Counted from the first letter of the stretch, positions 20,592-32,170 are shown. The stretch is 64,000 nucleotides of DNA from Phaeotremella fagi (GCA_001599715.1 BCHU01000006.1:726765-790764), one strand, 5' to 3'. Program-made: numbers and translations. Notes: a model not told the origin generated them from the letters alone.

Positions 20592-22244
20592 ATGCGTTTT
20601 CATGTGGTGAGTCTATTCCTAACGAGCCTCATTCTACATCCCTAACAACCTCAGCTCGGGCTTGGCTCAATCGGATCACTCGTCGCTTTCCATCTCAGAT
20701 CAGCATTACCTGAATCACCCATTTCCATCATCGTCAAAACAGCTCAAGCTTTCCCACTACGGAGAAGAACATTCAGAGGATTACCTTCACCCCCCTTGGG
20801 ACCTGTTCGATCAGAAGAGGATGACGTCAAGAAAGAGGAGAAGGCGCAAGTTGGAGTTGAACGGGATGGGATTCGAAAAGTCGTTGGTGGATTTGACGTT
20901 GAAATCTGGGGAGTTGATAATGGACTCAATCCCAATTACCGATCCGGTCGAAATATCACCAGACAGATTGAGGAATTACCTCCAAGATCAAGATACTCTT
21001 ATAAACATCGAAACACTTCTTCCTATCCACTTTCATCTACTGAAACGGAAGAGATCCAATCACTCATCGTCACTCTCAAAACACCCGCAACAGTATCCGC
21101 ACTATCATCCCTCAAATCGAGATTATCCCCATCGTCAGTCGTTACACTGTTACAAAACGGGATGGGAGTTTACGACGAATTATGTACGGAAATATGGCCT
21201 GATCCTTCAACACGACCATTTTTCGTGATCGGAACAACGACGCATGGTGTATCTCCAACGAAAGAAATCGGAAGAGTTTTACATAGATCTAAGGCTGGTG
21301 ATGGAGAGGTTAAATGGGGTGTAGTACCTGATCCAAGGAATTTCTACGATTTAGAACAATGGATATGGGACGGGAGGGAGGTTGGGAGATTACCTATACT
21401 TGCACCACCACCATCACCTCCTCTACCCTTACCACCTGTACCAATTTACGAATCATCTCCTGAAGAAATATCCTTGACACCACTAAGGAACACCCTACAA
21501 GCTCTACTATCACTCAACGAACTCTCATCGACACTCCTACCAATGCCTCATCTCCATCATCAACTCCTACTCAAACTAGCCCTAAATTCCATCATCAACC
21601 CCCTAACAGCCGTATTAGGAGGTGGAACCCTACCAAACGGTTTACTAGCAAATTCCAAACCAGCTCAAAGATTAATGCAATACCTAGCAGAAGAAACTTC
21701 TTCAGTCCTATCAGCATATCTCCACAACCTCTCAACTCCCCAATCAGCACCATCCGACATTCTCCGATTGTTCTCAGCTGATTCTCTACGATACAGAGCT
21801 AACGCTTTGGTCAGATCGACGAGTAAAAATATCTCATCGATGGCTAGTGACGTTTCGAAAGGTCGTATCACTGAGATTGATTATATCAATGGTTACATTA
21901 TATCTTTAGGACGACGATTGGGTGTTGAGACGCCTCATCATCAGATGGCCAAAGAAATGGTCAAATTTCAATCTGAAGTTCATGGGTTGAACCCTTTGTT
22001 GGGTAGTGAAAATTTGATACGTAGACAGAAGGCTGGTGATGGTGGTGGTGATATGCTGACGAAGAGATCTAATCGGTTATCGAAGAAGATTAAAGCTAAA
22101 GAGATGGCTGTGGAGAAGAGATTATCAGAAGCGAAGACGGATAAGATTCAAGAGGAGAAAACGACGTTGGAAGCAGTTGAAAAGGTACGGAGTGCAGGGG
22201 AGAGCAGCGTACCGGATACCAAATCAGAAGAGAGCAAATCATAA
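20592..22244 (+). CDS. Ketopantoate reductase-like (PanE/ApbA) protein
   Basis: Exons 20592-20606 and 20655-22244; 534 residues. An upstream ATG at 20569 is out of frame. Starting at 20592, the 15-nt first exon joins to give MRFHVLGLGSIGSLVAFHL, a textbook Rossmann start (GxGxxG at residues 7-12) for NADPH binding. The central region TPATVSALSSLKSRL, VVTLLQNGMGVYDEL and FVIGTTTHGV is typical of PanE. The C-terminal helical domain has LKLALNSIINPLTAVLGGG, MASDVSKGRITEIDYINGYI and LGVETPHHQMAKEM. The family reduces 2-dehydropantoate in pantothenate synthesis, but fungal paralogs are diverse and the long charged C-terminal tail (Lys/Glu-rich, about 60 residues) is unusual, so the substrate is uncertain. 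Confidence 0.85.
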
Positions 22245-22393
22245 CATCATATCCAATCTATAGATTCCATACCATCCACCAAACAAATCATAGCATATGC
22301 ATTATAATCATCAATTTCGTTAAATTGTCTAAGGTCAACCATGATCTAAAATACAACATAACCCCCCAAACAAACTTCAGACTCCCATTGGAT

Positions 22394-23391
22394 CTACCGT
22401 AACCACTCATGCATCTTAAATTTCTGACTAGTAAATCCACTTAAACCATCATGACCCAATTCCAATAATTTCTTTCCCGACATTTTCTGAGGACTATCAT
22501 CGAGAATTTGAATAGAGTTGTTATTCGGTATCAACCTGGACGATTAGATAGATTGTAGGGGTAGGTTACTTACCCAACCATACCGAATACTTTCAAACCC
22601 CTTATATGGGTGTCTTTACCGTTTTGATGATTGGCGATGATAAGTATACGTAGATGATGACATGGGATTGGGGGACTACATCATAAGTCAATCAACTCCA
22701 AGTTCAATTCCGACGTCCAACTTCAACATACCCATCAATCTCTTGACCTTCTTCACTCGATTCCATAGGTCGAAGAGATATATGAATCCATCCATCGGGT
22801 TTATTGAATTCTTTCAACTGCACCTAAACAAAACCAACATTAATATCACGATCAAATAAAAAGTAAAAGAAAACTTAGACGCACCTCTTGTAAATCATGT
22901 AAACCCGTTCCAGCTCTAATCGAAACTTTCGAAGGTGTATAAGAATCATCACGAGGATGTGACGTTAACAAAGCTATAGCCTAAACCGAACGTCAGTTCC
23001 ATTTGATTCCAATAACAAGAGAAGAAAACAGGTCTTACAGTGATAAGAACTCTTTTCGGGAATGATAAATCAATCGTATGGGGTTGAGCACCTTCAGATC
23101 TAAATTCTTCATCAACCTACGAATAAATGAGATAAAGAAGGATAAGACCCACTGCCAAAAAGTGTTCTCATTGTTATCACGTAGATTCTCAACTCCAAAT
23201 CCATATTTATGACTTGATACAGCCCACTGAGCTAAATGTCCAATTTCAGGTTTATCAACTGTGAGTTAAGGTGAGTAGATGTGTTGAAAAACGTGGATAA
23301 GAAATGTAATGTTCGTACCTTCTTCAACCTCCTCTTCTTCCTCTGCATCTTCTTCTTCTATGTTGGATGTATCTTGTATAGTTTCTGACAT
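22394..23391 (-). CDS. APC10: Anaphase-promoting complex subunit 10 (Doc1)
   Basis: Seven exons: 23391-23319, 23258-23153, 23099-23039, 22980-22885, 22823-22732, 22675-22574, 22535-22394; 223 residues. Apc10 is a substrate-recruiting subunit of the APC/C ubiquitin ligase. The DOC domain is complete: EIGHLAQWAVSSHKYGFGVE then NLRDNNENTFWQSEGAQPHT, IDLSFPKRV, DDSYTPSKVSIRAGTGLHDL, PDGWIHISL and CHHLRILIIANHQNGKDTHI then RGLKVFG. The second intron acceptor (AATTTAG before SEGAQ) was chosen because it restores WQSEGAQPH. The protein starts with an acidic Glu-rich stretch. The usual C-terminal Ile-Arg tail is replaced by WLR. Confidence 0.95.
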
Positions 23392-23560
23392 GCTTTGATT
23401 ATTGCATTGAAATGGTTTCCTGTAGATTTGTTGGAATTGACACCAAACTTGTCAACAAGTTGGTGTTGAGGCGGAATTAGATGTGGCTAAAGCAAAGTAC
23501 GAAAACAATAACATCTCATCGACTAGACACGGTGCTATAACCCCCTCCCTCCCTCCCCTC

Positions 23561-23923
23561 TCACAAATCACCCCAAGAAACCTTCCCCCCATTAAAACTC
23601 TTACAACCCCAACAAAAATGCATCCTACAAAAACTCCCTCGGCCACATCCCGTCACCCTTCCATGGGAATCATCACTACACTTCTCACATAACCTGACCG
23701 GTCTCAACGGTTGAAAAGGACATCTAACAACTGAATAGGGATCTTTGGGTTGGGTGATGTCTGCCTGATGGTGGAGGATGTAGGCTTTGCATTGGGTTGG
23801 GGTGGGTGGGGGGATTAGGGGTGGGAGGGGGTTGGGTGGGGTTGCGGTGGTTTCTATTATTGTTGGTAGTTGGATGGTTGGGGTTGAGGCTTGGGTCAGA
23901 GGTTGAGCTTTTACTGTCATCAT
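23561..23923 (-). CDS. Small Cys/His-rich protein, possible zinc binder
   Basis: Single open frame of 120 residues from tandem ATGs at 23923/23920. The first 45 residues are Pro/Thr-rich. The second half has VVRCPFQPLRP, LCEKCSDDSHG, GCGRGSFCRMHFCWGCK: eight cysteines and two histidines in C-x2-C and H-x-C-x2-C spacing, suggesting one or two structural zinc sites. I do not recognise the family. The end (SFNGGKVSWGDL) may be an unspliced read-through, so the true C-terminus is uncertain. It lies just upstream of the APC10 start on the same strand. Confidence 0.5.
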   Translation of the reverse strand: MMTVKAQPLTQASTPTIQLPTIIETTATPPNPLPPLIPPPTPTQCKAYILHHQADITQPKDPYSVVRCPFQPLRPVRLCEKCSDDSHGRVTGCGRGSFCRMHFCWGCKSFNGGKVSWGDL

Positions 23924-24297
23924 TGTTATCTTGAAGAATAATTGGTTTATCTCAAATTACGAGTTGGGCTTACTCGTATTTATCCTTATTCATTGACAAT
24001 GGATCGTATACCTCCGTGTCCAATTGAATGAAATTATTTGTCTTGAAAGGTTGTTCAGGTGAGACACTGCATTCAGTCTAACAATGTTTGTAGGTGATAA
24101 TAGGAGCATATTCCCAGGGATAATGTGATCTATCGATCTAAAACAATCAACTAAAACACATGACATATGAAACTCTAGCCCAACCCCCCATAACCAAAGG
24201 AACAACCAAACCAAGGTACTGTAACAATGGATACAAAATACCTCCGACAAACTCGTACAGTAAAGGAACAAGTACACTAAATACGTACCCAAGTGAA

Positions 24298-26495
24298 TCA
24301 CGTTCTAAACCCATGCGGAACCTTACCCATGATCATGTTCAAAACAAAATTCAAAAACTTGTCCAAAGACATATGAAAAACATCAACATGATTTGGATAA
24401 AACTCTTTGATGACGTTTTGATCTGGAACATCAAGGAAAATCAGATAACGATTCAACCGACCTGTTCGAGGTGGGACGTTGAATTCTTCCGATTGACGGT
24501 TCACAATGATCCTATCTTATGATCAGTTGTTGAGCTTTTTCGACAACTTGAAGAACAAAACTTACCCCCCTAGTTGAGCTATTAGTTGATTTAGGGTTGA
24601 ATCGATCTCTAAATTTCTCGCAAATGCCACCACACACCCCGAAAGAACTTTTATTTGTCTGAATGAACAATGAGACTAGTATTTTAATAGATAGTAACAA
24701 CTTTCGACTCACTGATGATTGATGAGTGATATCAGAAACCTCATAAGTCTAGAATGAACAGTTGCAAGTGTCTGTAAAAGCTCCGGATTAGATTTAGAAC
24801 CAATCCGGCTTTCATGTCGACGTTCGCGTTCCGAATCAATCTGGGCTAGTTCACCCCCATTCGAGGGAGTATCATCGTTGACTAAACCAAAAGAAATCCT
24901 TTGCGCTAAAGGGACCTGGACCAGTGAGATTGTAGTTGTCCCATTGACATGAGTCGAAACGCCATTCGAATTTGTTGCGGGTGGAATACGTTCGAGAATA
25001 GGAATAGTGTTTGGAGGTGGTAACATCTCCTTTGATCCTGATGCCATAGACCCATCCTGTCTAGAAGCAGAGTATTCGATTCTTCCAATTAAAGAAGTAG
25101 TGTTGATGGCCGTATTCTGATGAGTGGTCGTTGGACGCATACGAGAAACCAACGATAAAGTATTCGGTGAGAGTTGTGAATTTGTATTGTTTTTGATCCC
25201 ATTCCTTACGGATTGAAGTAAAGAGTTAGAATATGACGTTGATAGAGGATCATCATCTGTGGTATCTTAATTGATCACTTCTGTGAGAAATAGAACCAAC
25301 AAAACATACCAGGCATATCTCTAGCGATGACAAATCTCTCCCCCCGCTCGGAACCACCAAATACACTTTCAGTCCTGACACTCTGAACATCGGTGAAACT
25401 AGCTTCAGTCCTTGGTGACCATTCCCTTTGATTCCCAATCAAAGGTTGACGAAATCCATCATCATAACCGAGTCCAGTATCCGAAGGTGAAGTGGGGGTA
25501 TCGACAACCTCCATCATTCCTTGATCACCGTTGATAGACCTCTCATCGAAAGTTTCTCTGATATGGAAGATCTCGATTTGGGGATTTGGGGCTAGGTAAT
25601 CGTGATCTGGAGGTGGAAAGTCTGGACTACGTGGTCGATTGATTTGACGAGAAGTGTTGTCGAAATGATCTTCGTTGGATGATGATGATTCTCCCAGTTG
25701 TTCCCTCCTACTAGTCAACGAAGCTAACGTTGGGACGTCAGGATTCGCTAATTGTCTTTGTCGGAGTATAGCATCTCTTCTGTTCAATATTGGTGACACA
25801 GGAGAGGGGGAGGGGAGATGTACCACCGATGATGAACTTGTGACATATTCGATCTCATCGTTGGACGTAGGTCTATCTTCTGCAATTGAAATTTCATGAG
25901 AATCAGAATCGACAACAATAGGTTTGATCCGTGAACTACCAGTTAATTTGGAACTTGATCCATAAGATGATTTGGTCGGTGACGAGATCCTCGAACGTTT
26001 CGGTGATCGATTGATGATATTCCTAACAGGCGTAGGGTCATCGTCGGAGGACGAGACATGATCCAAAACCAGTCGTTGACGTTTCTTAGGTGAAGTTGAA
26101 TGAGGGTGTCGCTTCGAAGATCCAATCAAGTCCCTTTTCTTGGGTGATCGACTAGATTTTCTCGGTGATCGTGAACCAGATCCTACAAAATCTTCATCCG
26201 AATCACTAACAATAGGACGTTTCTTTGGTGATCCAGTTAAATTTCTCGAGATAGTATCCCTAAAGCCTTGCTCTGAGGGATCACGTTGAATCTTTTTAGG
26301 TGATCGAATAGATGAATTCCCGGGTGATCTATCATTATCGAATTTACTTCGTCTTTTGCTTGGAGCTTTTACTGTCTTATTCAATTCCTCTGAATCACTT
26401 TCAACTTGACTTTTACCAGGTGATGAGCTGATACTGTAGAAGGTAGTTGCTGAACCATCAGATTCGTATCCTGCATTTGGTGCGGGTGCCTTCAT
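24298..26495 (-). CDS. SPKK-rich nuclear-type protein with possible BRCT-like C-terminus
   Basis: Exons 26495-25310, 25265-24713, 24658-24566, 24511-24298; 681 residues from the first true ATG. The N-terminal third is strongly basic with repeated S-P-K-K/R units (IRSPKKIQRD, TGSPKKRPIV, SRSPRKSSRSPKKRD, NRSPKRSRISSP), each followed by acidic SDSD/SSDD stretches typical of CK2 sites. That pattern fits a chromatin protein. The C-terminus LSGCVVAFARNLEIDSTLNQ then LIAQLGGIIVNRQ, LNRYLIFLDVPDQN resembles the first half of a BRCT fold. This is a weak resemblance, not a firm assignment. The final residues (MGKVPHGFRT) may be unspliced read-through, since a GTAAGG donor lies within them. Confidence 0.65.
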
Positions 26496-26933
26496 TCCGT
26501 GATGTACAGTGATGCAGGTTGAGTTGGTGTGAATCACTTCCTTGACTTTAAAATGGATTGAAATTCTACCCCGAAAAGTTTGATACTTGATCCAGTGAGT
26601 ATGTTTGCTGAATACTCTATCAATCTTTAGATGTAGTTATAGATTGACTGTAAATTAATGAGAATGACAGTGACAATCAAAACCAACTTAACTTGACATC
26701 TGTGTTTCCAGAAAATGCTTTGCTTAATTTAACGCCCTGACTGTTCCTGATTGGGTTGTGTTGTTTCACATTTTAACGATTAAGTATGGTCAATGATCCA
26801 GTGCAATGGTACTTTGTCATTGGGTACATGGGTTACATAGAAAGCATGGAGTATACTACAGTGCAGGATATATATATATATGTGCTTAATCAATCCACCC
26901 CTCCTACAGCGCTGCCTTCCTAAACCAACCCCT
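26496..26933. other. Intergenic region with a TA microsatellite
   Basis: No gene seen. A (TA)n run of about 13 bases lies at 26869-26881. It contains the promoter of the upstream-facing minus-strand gene and the 3' end of the next one. Confidence 0.5.
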
Positions 26934-27738
26934 TCAACTCCCATCTTCAACCTTAACCCCCTCCCCCATGTCCTCTTCACGTCGAATACCCAGTAAATCA
27001 ATAACCTGCTCCAACCCAATAACCGTATTCCAATCTCTACCTAATCTACTAGAAATCAAAACGGCTAAAATATGTTTACACTACAAGATTCGTCCACATT
27101 AGTATTCAACTATAGATTGATGAACTCTTACCATAATCGTTTTCTCAGTTAGAATGGAGTTGTAGGTATATCCTTGACACGGACAATAAATTTTATTCAA
27201 TTCTTTGAATCTCCTTTCGACTTTTGGAATACGATCTTCTATCTCTGGTATATCGGTTTCGATGGGGTGGTCATCGGTCGTGGTAGTATCTTCAAATTCG
27301 AAATTTTCGTTGATATCAGCCTCGTTCGTTTCTGGAGAAGGTGAATCAAATAAATCTGGATCGATGTATAATGTATACCGTTTTTCACCAGACATGACCT
27401 AAAAATCAATCACCACCGAACCCACATTAATCGAACCCAACTAACTTGATATAAATGTCTCCTAGTCGGTAAAGATATCTTGGTGACTAACGAGCTGCTC
27501 AGTCGTAACCTAACACACAACACTTACCTCCCCTTGGGTCATCCACTAGATCCAGCGCTGACTTCAACATAGGTCCAAAGATTGTGTGAAGTTGAAGTAA
27601 AGTCGTTTTCGGGGCTTTAGTGGGTTTGTCAGTTGTTTTCACATGGAAATTCCTGAGCAACTGACGAGTTATTCCTGGTTGTAAGCTGTTTAGGAGGGTA
27701 TAGATTACTACCAGTAGTTCATTATTCTTGGCTGTCAT
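26934..27738 (-). CDS. SWS1: SWIM zinc-finger protein, SWS1/ZSWIM7-like (Shu complex)
   Basis: Exons 27738-27528, 27486-27446, 27398-27132, 27080-26934; 221 residues. Sws1 proteins act with Rad51 paralogs in the Shu complex, which assists Rad51 filament assembly. LLQLHTIFGPMLKSALDLVD aligns with the human family member, and splicing gives VTKISLPTRRHLYQVMSGEK then RYTLYI, matching its next block. The SWIM finger reads IYCPCQGYTYNSIL then MCKHILAVLIS, the C-x-C...C-x-H signature, with its last two ligands (Cys and His) encoded in exon 4. An acidic insert of about 50 residues (ETNEADINENFEFEDTTTTD) precedes the finger. Exon 2 is 41 nt. Good family match; complex membership is inferred. Confidence 0.85.
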
Positions 27739-28136
27739 CTTGAAGTACTGTTTCTACTTCTACATTGAATCGTGGTGAATGCTTGGGAGTTACCATACAG
27801 TAGATTAACTGTATCTATATTCACCTTGGAGCCCCACTTTACCACGTGTTCCTTTAAATGTACTGCCACTGAATGCAAACCTCGCCTTAAACTCGTTCTC
27901 TTGTACCTCTACAGTCACCTGGGTGTACATTTACCTTGTCTATATATATTCAACATCTACATCTAAACAATACAATCATAGATATTACTTTGGAGGAATC
28001 ACATCTTCTTCAGCCAAATCAGAAAAGCTGTCAAAAGACAACAAAGCGGAATCTCAACTAGCGAAGAAAAGAACCCAAAACCGATTATAACCCATAACCA
28101 TTCCCTCGTCTACATTAAAAGAACCAACAAGAAATA
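27739..28136. promoter_or_regulatory. Shared divergent promoter region of SWS1 and VPS60
   Basis: About 400 bases between divergent start codons, with a TATA-like TATATATATTC near 27940 facing VPS60. No coding potential seen. Confidence 0.5.
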
Positions 28137-29175
28137 ATGAACAGAGTAAGCCGCAGAGTGTCACGCTCTCCAGTAGCTTGTCTAACAACTATACAGATAT
28201 TTGGTACCAACAAAGCTAAACCCAAACCGAATCTCTCAGATGCCATTCAATCAGTAAGCTTTCTCCTGGAAATCACCATGAAAAACCTTAACAATCTACC
28301 TAGACCGATGTCCGAATCGGTTCTATCGAAGTTAAGATCAAGAAATTGGATGCTGAATTATCAGTGTTTAAATCACAAATGTCAAAACTTAGAGAGGGGC
28401 CTGGTAAAGTACGTCCATGTCCATCTTGCCTTATCTTATCTTTCCATGACACTGAATATTCATCTTAGCAAGCAGTCCAACAAAGAGCTTTGAGAACACT
28501 CAAACAGAAACGGATGTATGAAGGTCAACTCATGCAACTCCAACAACAGACTTTTAACATGGAACAAGCGGCTATGACCACTGAGAATCTGAAGAATACG
28601 GTGGGTAGCTGTTTTACTTTGATCTCAGTCTACGTACTTATCGTGCTTAGATGGCTACCGTCGATGCTATGCGTATCGCCAATAAAGAGATGAAGAAGCA
28701 ATACAAGGGTATAGACATTGATAAGATCGAAGTAAGTTAGCTGTTATGATTGGCACATTGTACTAAAAACAGCTAAACAGAGTATTCACTACGATATGGA
28801 AGATCTGATCGAACAAGCCAATGAAATTCAAGAATCCCTGGGAAGAAGTTATGGAGTTCCTGATGAAGTCGACGAAGCAGATTTACAAGCTGGTACGTTG
28901 ATTTGCTACATTTCAATCTAAACTCAATCTATAACTAATTTCCCTGTTTTTCTCCTACAACAGAACTCGACGCTCTAGGTCTGGACGATGATCCAATCGG
29001 TGAAGGTGAAACACCAAGCTATCTACAGGATTCAACGGCTTTACCTGATTTCATAGACGCCGCTCCAGTGGAGGAAAGCGCTGTAAGTGTAGAACATGAT
29101 ATTATCATTGTGTTTGATACTGATAACACATGTTAATAGCAATCTTCTGGACCTACCGCTGAAATAGCTAGATAA
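28137..29175 (+). CDS. VPS60: ESCRT-III-associated protein Vps60/CHMP5
   Basis: Eight exons: 28137-28145, 28197-28253, 28304-28408, 28469-28600, 28651-28731, 28781-28892, 28964-29082, 29140-29175; 216 residues, the normal family length. Vps60 recruits Vta1 to regulate Vps4 during late-endosome sorting. The first exon codes only MNR, joined to [19 protein letters not shown]. The Snf7-fold helices follow: [50 protein letters not shown] and [10 protein letters not shown]. The acidic C-terminal part has [20 protein letters not shown] and ends with an acidic region and SGPTAEIAR. All joins keep frame with standard sites. Confidence 0.96.
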
Positions 29176-29509
29176 AAGTTTGGGTTGGATCGAGTTTGTT
29201 TTTGATTAGAATTTATGGACGAGAGAATGTGAATTAGTTCAGTTGGGACGTTTTTTGGGTGGGGACTTTGTAATATCAACACCCTTTTCTTGTGAATCTT
29301 TGAGATATATATCATCTATGCATTATTGTATGTAAAGTACGATTACTTCTACTATTGACGATGTCGTCTCCATCTGTAGTTTCCTACAGGACCAGGGGTG
29401 GGAGTATCACGTTCAAGTGATGAATGGTATCCAGAACCAGATAAGCTATCCGTCCGTGAATCTGCTAATGCAGTAATCCCGAAAAAAAACCAAAGCCAAG
29501 TCGACCACC
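29176..29509. other. Convergent 3' regions
   Basis: No gene seen between the two converging stop codons. AT-rich 3' UTR-like sequence. Confidence 0.5.
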
Positions 29510-30157
29510 TCAAAATCGCAGTTGTCTCGTATCAACACCTTTCATAGGTCCCTCAATCCCCTCAACAGCACCAGGAACCACGTTGTTAGTGTTCGCACTC
29601 GACCCAACAACGAGTCTCGGTCTGGTGTTGAGTGACGAACAGAGTAATCTGTATCGAGCACGGATTTGGGAGAGGAGGTTGGATAGATCTATCTCGTTTT
29701 CGGGTGTGGGGGTGGGTATCATTGCTGATCCTGTCTCCGGTGTGGGTGTGGGGGTAGGGTTGATAACAGGGAAAGATGAGATGAGATGTAAAAGTTGTTT
29801 AACGTGTGCGAGGGAACTACCATGACGACTCATCAATAATGAATCTTTGACCAGTAAACCCACCGAAGACTCTTCTTATCCGCCACATCAAGGTTATTCA
29901 AATAAAACTCAGCCCAACCCTCATAATACCCAACCTCCTCCCATAACTCATATGCCTTCTCCTGACCTAAAGCCCTGCCTTCGAACAAACCATGTAATTT
30001 CCCATGATCGAAGCCTGCTTGATAACCTTGTTGGAAGAAGCTGTTCACGTTGAGTCAGTGAATACTTCGTCTCTTGGGGGTTAGATTTAGGGACTTACGT
30101 TGATTCTACGTTTGTGAGATCTTCTAGTAGATCATCTTGGGTGGTGTCTATATCCAT
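29510..30157 (-). CDS. LTO1: Lto1/ORAOV1-like protein
   Basis: Exons 30157-30099, 30040-29864, 29816-29510; 180 residues. Lto1 with Yae1 delivers the Fe-S protein Rli1/ABCE1 to the cytosolic iron-sulfur targeting complex. The deca-GX3 type repeat is clear: FFQQGYQAGFDHGKLHGLFE then GRALGQEKAYELWEEVGYYE then GWAEFYL. The last exon has LAHVKQLLHLISSFPVINP and LLSQIRARYRLLCSSLNTRP. The second intron is GTGGGT...GGTAG (47 nt); the shorter alternative acceptor at GAG would leave a 35-nt intron. The protein ends in QLRF, whereas many family members end in a Trp-containing targeting tail. It shares a very short promoter with the divergent lactonase gene. Confidence 0.85.
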
Positions 30158-30291
30158 CGTCGTCGTTGTCGTCGTTGTTCAACGACTTTGTGGTGGTCTT
30201 TGTCAGAACTTTTTATTTCTTTAAATAATCCCCCCGCCTCCCCCACCCTGTTTTACCAGGATTTGCCGATCGGGCCGGAAAATTAAGCATA
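30158..30291. promoter_or_regulatory. Compact bidirectional promoter (LTO1 / lactonase)
   Basis: Only 134 bases separate the divergent start codons. It includes GTCGTCGTTGTCGTCG repeats and a C-rich CCCCCGCCTCCCCCACCC tract; no TATA seen. Confidence 0.5.
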
Positions 30292-31755
30292 ATGTCGAAG
30301 GCATCCCACATGTCTTCCAACTCCAACACTCCAAGAATAACTCTCACCCCCCAAGTATACTTGGATATCTACAGACCAAATCATATACAGGAAATGACAA
30401 TCCCCGTAGTCAAAGCTGAGCTCTTCTTCGAATCGAAGAATGTTTTAGGTGAAGGTGGGTACTGCGCCTTAATTCCCCTGTTGCTTTTACTGAACTTGTC
30501 GAAAGGTATTCTTTGGGATTCCAAAACCAAGCTTCTTCATTGGGTCGATATCGATCAATCTCAGATCCATACGTAGGTTTTTGGTGTTTTTACGCACATT
30601 ACAAACCTATTCTGACTTTTATAATACATCAGACTCGATCCTGAAACCAAGAAATATTCTATCGACGCTTATCCAGAAAGTCAATATCTCACCGCGTTAG
30701 CTCTAAGAAAAGATGAACCTGGAGTAAGACGATCGCCAATGAACACAAAAACTAACTTCCAACCCCAGTTCATCGGAACAATCTCCCACTCAATCGTCCT
30801 CTTCCCCCAACCAACAACCGCAACCAGCACCAACCCAACCCAACCCCCAACAATCCGTCAAACCCTTCAAACACTAGCCGCACCCCTCCCCGACGATTCC
30901 ACTCAAGACAAATCAACACGTTTCAACGATGGTGGTTGTGATGCCCTTGGAAGATTTTTCGCGGGGAGCATGACAGTACCTGAACTTAAGGATGGAGGGA
31001 AACGCGGTGAACTTTGGCGGTAGGCTTGAATGTTCTTTGTTTGGATTTGGGGTTTTAGGGCTGATACGGTGTTTTTTTAGATATGACGCTGATGGATCTA
31101 AAACTCGGGTTTTGGATTCTATTGGAACGAGCAACGGAATAGGTTGGTCAGGAGATAATAAAACAATGTGTAAATCGTTCTTCATTCAGAACCAATTCAC
31201 CCAAACTGACAATGTAAAAAAGATTATATCGATTCGGGCAACCATGAAATTTCGGTCTTCGACTATGATCTCCCCACTGGCACTTTATCCAACCGACGTC
31301 AATTCGCTCAACCACCACCATCGACTCCCGGTGAGAATCGCGAAACCACCGGTGTATTCGATGGATTGACTATAGACGGACAAGGCAATATCTGGGTTGC
31401 CAGATGGAAAGATGAACGGGTTATCGGTTACACTCCCACTGGAGAGATTATTGGCATAATCTCTGTACCTGGATGTAAAAGTCCTACTATACCATGTTTT
31501 GGCGGTAAGCCTACGTTTCAAACATCTTGAGGAGATTAACTAAAGGAAAAAAACTTATTGTTAGGCGAAAACCTTGATATCATGTATATCGCTACTGCAC
31601 ATTCCAAACTCGCTGGTGAAGGTGATATCCAATCTTCTTATCCTAACTCGGGAGATATTTTTAGAGTGGATCTTTCGATTGGATCGGTGGCTCGGGAGGT
31701 GTTGGGTTTGGGTGACGGTTGGAAAGGTAAAGAAAGACATAGATTCAGTGGTTAG
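30292..31755 (+). CDS. SMP-30/gluconolactonase/regucalcin family lactonase
   Basis: Seven exons: 30292-30454, 30506-30572, 30633-30723, 30769-31019, 31081-31169, 31223-31504, 31565-31755; 377 residues. These six-bladed beta-propellers hydrolyse sugar lactones or related esters using a divalent metal. The metal ligands are in place: Glu in NVLGEGILWD, Asn in GTSNGIGWS and Asp in GVFDGLTIDGQGNIWVAR. Other blade motifs are KLLHWVDI, GALGRF-like CDALGRFFAGSM, and MYYIDSGNHEISVFDYDL. A Thr/Pro-rich insert (about 45 residues) follows the third exon. The first 35 residues before MTIPVVKAELFF are poorly conserved in type, so translation could start at that internal Met. No signal peptide; probably cytosolic. 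Confidence 0.88.
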
Positions 31756-32170
31756 ATCCGACGTAGACGTATATAGTCTCCATAGTTAGGGATATCTCAT
31801 ACTATTGTGGAGAACTCTATTTTCTACTTTTCTCTTTTACAATAGCAAGCAGATTATATAGATGCTAATGAATTTTTCGGTAGAGATCCATATCAGTCAG
31901 GCACACACTGTTCGACTTGCTGTATCATTTTCTTTAGACGTCGGGTGAAATGACGTATGTAGCTACTGCCAAATATCATTCCTCCTTTCTGCTTCACCTT
32001 TCAACCGTTTTTCGAAAATGTCGCGTTGTACATCTTCGTTTCGAAGGCATTACATCGTTCTCACTCTCTCTATAGGAAAGTCTTTCTTCCCTCTCTTTTC
32101 CCTCGACTTTCCATTTCTCATCAGCTTCAACTCTAAGAAGAACTTACTACAAGTCAGATAAATCGTCAAA
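31756..32170. other. Intergenic region
   Basis: No gene seen. Pyrimidine-rich sequence (TCTTTCTTCCCTCTCTTTTC near 32085) precedes the next start codon. Confidence 0.4.
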
